In this document: in pieces, positions 6,594-8,621 of the stretch | Layout of the letters: every line of letters starts with the position of its first letter | Position numbering within the stretch: the first letter of the stretch is position 1 | Assembly: GCA_002348095.1 (NCBI GenBank) | Contig: DDYT01000027.1 | Location: 1 to 8,621 of the forward strand | DNA length: 8,621 nucleotides | Reading direction: 5' to 3' | Source of the DNA: Erysipelotrichaceae bacterium UBA2227 | GTDB taxonomy: Bacteria > Bacillota_I > Bacilli_A > Erysipelotrichales > Erysipelotrichaceae | Notes under the pieces: generated by a model | Databases searched by the model: none | Seen by the model: the letters and a program-made list of their open reading frames with translations, nothing else | What the model was told of the DNA's origin: nothing | Position numbers and translations under genes: made by a program

Positions 6594-7278
6594 ACTTATT
6601 TGTCGGCCGTGGTAAGAATTTTCCAATCGTCATCGCTACATGTGATACCGGATGGGTCTGCAGAATGATCCTTCCCGGACCGCTAACCACGGTATTAAAC
6701 AAACCTTCACCGCCAAAAAGCATATTTTTTAATCCAGGAACCGTTACGATATCCAGTGAACATGTTTCATCCATCATCGCAAGATATCCCGTATCGATGA
6801 TCATCTTCTGACCATGAGCTAAAACATATTCGACCGCATGACCGTCGATTTCTACAAAGGCCGTCCCTGTACCGGAAAGTTTCTGCATAATGAACCCTTC
6901 ACCGCCAAAGAAACCTGCCCCAATCTTCTTCTGAAAGAAAATACTTAATTCCACCTGATCGGTTGCGGCAAGAAAACCGGATTTCTGAACGATGATCGAA
7001 GCATTGGGTCGAATCTCAAACGCTTTGATCGAACCGGGAAACGAAGAAGCAAATGCAATCATACCCGCATTGCCAATCGCAGTATAACGGTTTGAAAACA
7101 TGCTCTCTCCCGAGAGCATCCGACCGAACATTTTCGATACCCCGCCGCCGGAAGTCGTCTCCATTTTCATATTATCACTCATCCAACACATCGATCCGCC
7201 TTCACTGATCATCGTCTCCTGACTGTTGAGTTCACAAATCACTACAGGTAACGGTGTTCCTTCAATCGTATATTTCAT
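6592..7278 (-). CDS. AIM24-family protein (TIGR00266-like)
   Basis: The 228-aa protein matches the conserved bacterial AIM24 family (PF01987), soluble beta-rich proteins named after a yeast mitochondrial relative. Their molecular function in bacteria is not established. Features are the N-terminal EGGSM and M-S-x-x-M-K-M-E-T segment (26-40), a Gly-rich stretch before residue 50, and two similar segments each containing FGGEG (124-128 and 188-192). The latter are followed by LSGTG and VSGPG respectively, which points to an internally duplicated beta structure. There is no signal peptide or membrane helix, so it is probably cytoplasmic. Length is normal and the protein looks intact. ATG at 7278 has GGAGGT (7292-7287) eight nt upstream. 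It sits downstream of pgi on the same strand but behind the pgi terminator and next to its own -10 box, so it is likely a separate unit. Its TAA stop is inside the convergent hairpin. Confidence 0.85.
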   Translation of the reverse strand: MKYTIEGTPLPVVICELNSQETMISEGGSMCWMSDNMKMETTSGGGVSKMFGRMLSGESMFSNRYTAIGNAGMIAFASSFPGSIKAFEIRPNASIIVQKSGFLAATDQVELSIFFQKKIGAGFFGGEGFIMQKLSGTGTAFVEIDGHAVEYVLAHGQKMIIDTGYLAMMDETCSLDIVTVPGLKNMLFGGEGLFNTVVSGPGRIILQTHPVSHVAMTIGKFLPRPTNK

Positions 7279-7298
7279 ATTTCAATACCTCCAAGTTC

Positions 7299-7304
7299 AT
7301 TATA
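7299..7304 (-). promoter_or_regulatory. Probable -10 box of the AIM24-family gene
   Basis: TATAAT on the minus strand lies just upstream of the GGAGGT site. The nearest -35-like sequence is TTGTGA, 19 bp upstream, partly within the pgi terminator T-tract; it is a weak match. The implied start point near 7292 would again leave a leader of only about 14 nt. Confidence 0.5.
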
Positions 7305-7327
7305 CTATTTTAAGTAATCTTTTTCAC

Positions 7328-7350
7328 AAAAAAACCGTCCTTTCGGACGG
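7328..7350 (-). terminator. Rho-independent terminator of pgi
   Basis: Read on the minus strand, a 6-bp GC-rich stem CCGTCC/GGACGG (7350-7345 with 7340-7335) closes a GAAA tetraloop and is followed by seven T (7334-7328). It begins 7 nt after the pgi stop codon. This is a textbook intrinsic terminator and separates pgi from the next gene. Confidence 0.9.
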
Positions 7351-7356
7351 TAAGCT

Positions 7357-8621
7357 CTACTTTTTACCCAACAGTTTAAACATGTTTCTCTTATATACTT
7401 CGACCCCCGGCTGATCAAAAGGATTGACGTCCAACAGATATACGGTCATCCCACAAGCCTTGAAGAAGAAATAGACGAGATAACCAAACGTGAATGCTGA
7501 GGTATCTTCGATATGCAACAAGATGTTGCTGACATTCCCTTCATCCACATGGGCAGCCAAGGTACCGCGAAACGCCATCTTATTGACCCAATCCAGACTC
7601 TTGCCGGCCAAATAATTCATCTGATCAGTATCATCCTCGGCCATCGGAAAGTGTCCGTCAAGCATCGGCTGTTCCACGACCAACACGGTCTCAAACAATT
7701 TATTGGAACCTTCCTGGACAAACTGCCCCATCGAGTGCAAATCGGTCGAGAAATTGACGGAAGTCGGCAATAAACCTTTGCCTTCCTTCCCTTCCGATTC
7801 ACCAAAGAGCTGTTTCCACCACTCAGCCAACATGAAAAGATGCGACTCATAGGAAACCAGCATCTCTGCAAACTTTCCCTGATTTTCCAAAATACGGCGG
7901 GCAACCGCATACTGATAAGCCGGATTGCTCTTAAGGCTTTCATCATTCAGTGCGATCATAGCTGATTTCGCTCCGGCCATCACAGCCTCGATATCGATGC
8001 CTGCCACAGCAATCGGCAGTAACCCGACCGAAGTCAGTACCGAGTATCGTCCGCCGATATCATCGGGGATTGTAAAGGTTTCATACCCGTTTTTTTCTGC
8101 CAGAGCCTTCAATGTGCCCCGCTTTTTGTCAGTGGTCGCTATGATGCGCTTGGAAGCTTCTTCGATTCCATAAACCGACTCCAGATACTGACGAATCATA
8201 CGAAAAGCGAGCGCAGTTTCCGTGGTCGTACCGGACTTGGAAATGACGTTGCAATACACGCTTTTCCCCTTGATATAATCAAGCAACTGAACAATGGCAG
8301 TCGATGAGAATGTGTTTCCGACATACAATACTTCCACATCTTTTTTTCCATACAATCCCTGAATAAATTCGATCGCTGCGCGGGCTCCTAAATACGAACC
8401 GCCGATACCGCAAACCAAAAACACTTCCGCATCCTTACGGATCCTTTCGGCAGCTGCCTGCACGCGGGCAAATTCATCCTTGTCATAATTCTTCGGCCAT
8501 TCCACCCAACCCAGGAAGTCATTGCCCTTAGCGGTTTTCTCGTGCAACGCCCGATGATAAAAAGTTACCTTATCCTGAAAATCCTCTACAGAAGTCTCAA
8601 GTTTTGCATAAGTCAAATCGC
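7357..8621 (-). CDS. pgi: Glucose-6-phosphate isomerase, N-terminus cut by window edge
   Basis: This enzyme interconverts glucose 6-phosphate and fructose 6-phosphate in glycolysis and gluconeogenesis, in the cytoplasm. The sequence follows the Bacillus-type enzyme throughout. Numbering from the TTG at 8616: HEKTAKGNDFLGW (25-37), GIGGSYLGARA (70-80), the sugar-phosphate loop ISKSGTTTE (125-133), the family signature GGRYSVLT (188-195), catalytic-region FGESEGK (271-277), H294 in DLHSMGQF, and K409 in DQPGVEVYK, matching the catalytic Glu, His and Lys of the family. The frame stays open upstream of the TTG (GAT, then the edge). In relatives the residues LTY lie about 20 residues inside the protein, so the TTG is most likely an internal Leu and the real start is beyond the window. 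The C-terminus (LLGKK, TAG) is complete and a terminator follows. Confidence 0.96.
   Translation of the reverse strand, partial: DLTYAKLETSVEDFQDKVTFYHRALHEKTAKGNDFLGWVEWPKNYDKDEFARVQAAAERIRKDAEVFLVCGIGGSYLGARAAIEFIQGLYGKKDVEVLYVGNTFSSTAIVQLLDYIKGKSVYCNVISKSGTTTETALAFRMIRQYLESVYGIEEASKRIIATTDKKRGTLKALAEKNGYETFTIPDDIGGRYSVLTSVGLLPIAVAGIDIEAVMAGAKSAMIALNDESLKSNPAYQYAVARRILENQGKFAEMLVSYESHLFMLAEWWKQLFGESEGKEGKGLLPTSVNFSTDLHSMGQFVQEGSNKLFETVLVVEQPMLDGHFPMAEDDTDQMNYLAGKSLDWVNKMAFRGTLAAHVDEGNVSNILLHIEDTSAFTFGYLVYFFFKACGMTVYLLDVNPFDQPGVEVYKRNMFKLLGKK

Noticed and set aside
7617..7946. Minus-strand 109-codon reading frame inside pgi
   Set aside because: It is an out-of-frame shadow of the conserved pgi sequence with no family match.
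8614..8616. TTG at 8616 as the start of pgi
   Set aside because: The reading frame continues to the window edge and LTY aligns with internal residues of Bacillus-type enzymes, so it is most likely a Leu codon.
1..8621. Mobile element, CRISPR array, tRNA or rRNA
   Set aside because: No spaced repeats, transposase motifs, terminal inverted repeats or RNA-gene-like sequences were seen; nearly all of the sequence is accounted for by seven genes.

Overview
The window (about 46% G+C by eye, standard genetic code with TGG for Trp) looks like the chromosome of an anaerobic or fermentative low-to-mid G+C Gram-positive lineage, Firmicutes or a Mollicutes relative. The clues are an Rnf complex in the C-D-G order, a Bacillus-type glucose-6-phosphate isomerase, an LtaS-type membrane phosphotransferase and strong Shine-Dalgarno sites. 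The sequence does not fix a genus.

Layout: positions 1-3194 on the minus strand hold rnfC, rnfD and the 5' part of rnfG, tightly packed and running off the left edge. This is the start of an ion-pumping ferredoxin:NAD+ oxidoreductase operon. A 219-bp divergent intergenic region (3195-3413) carries one good promoter on each strand and several short repeats. On the plus strand follow apbE, a lipoprotein FMN transferase that attaches FMN to Rnf subunits, and a five-helix LtaS-family phosphotransferase (4602-6569). A hairpin at 6571-6592 separates the latter from a convergent AIM24-family gene (minus, 6592-7278). Beyond it lies pgi (minus, from 7357), with its own terminator; its N-terminus lies outside the window.

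The genes at 1-4538 form a functional set: RnfC takes electrons from or to NAD(H) through flavin and two 4Fe-4S clusters, RnfD and RnfG pass them through covalently bound FMN outside the membrane, and ApbE installs those FMNs. The most unusual feature is in RnfD: at 499 aa it is much longer than usual, because its C-terminal ~175 residues are a complete RnfG-like module (membrane helix, linker, FMN-binding domain with an AGAT flavinylation motif). That module aligns almost without gaps with the separate RnfG encoded 4 bp downstream. This suggests an rnfG duplication fused to rnfD and an extra flavin in the complex. No tRNA, rRNA, CRISPR array, insertion sequence or phage gene was seen.
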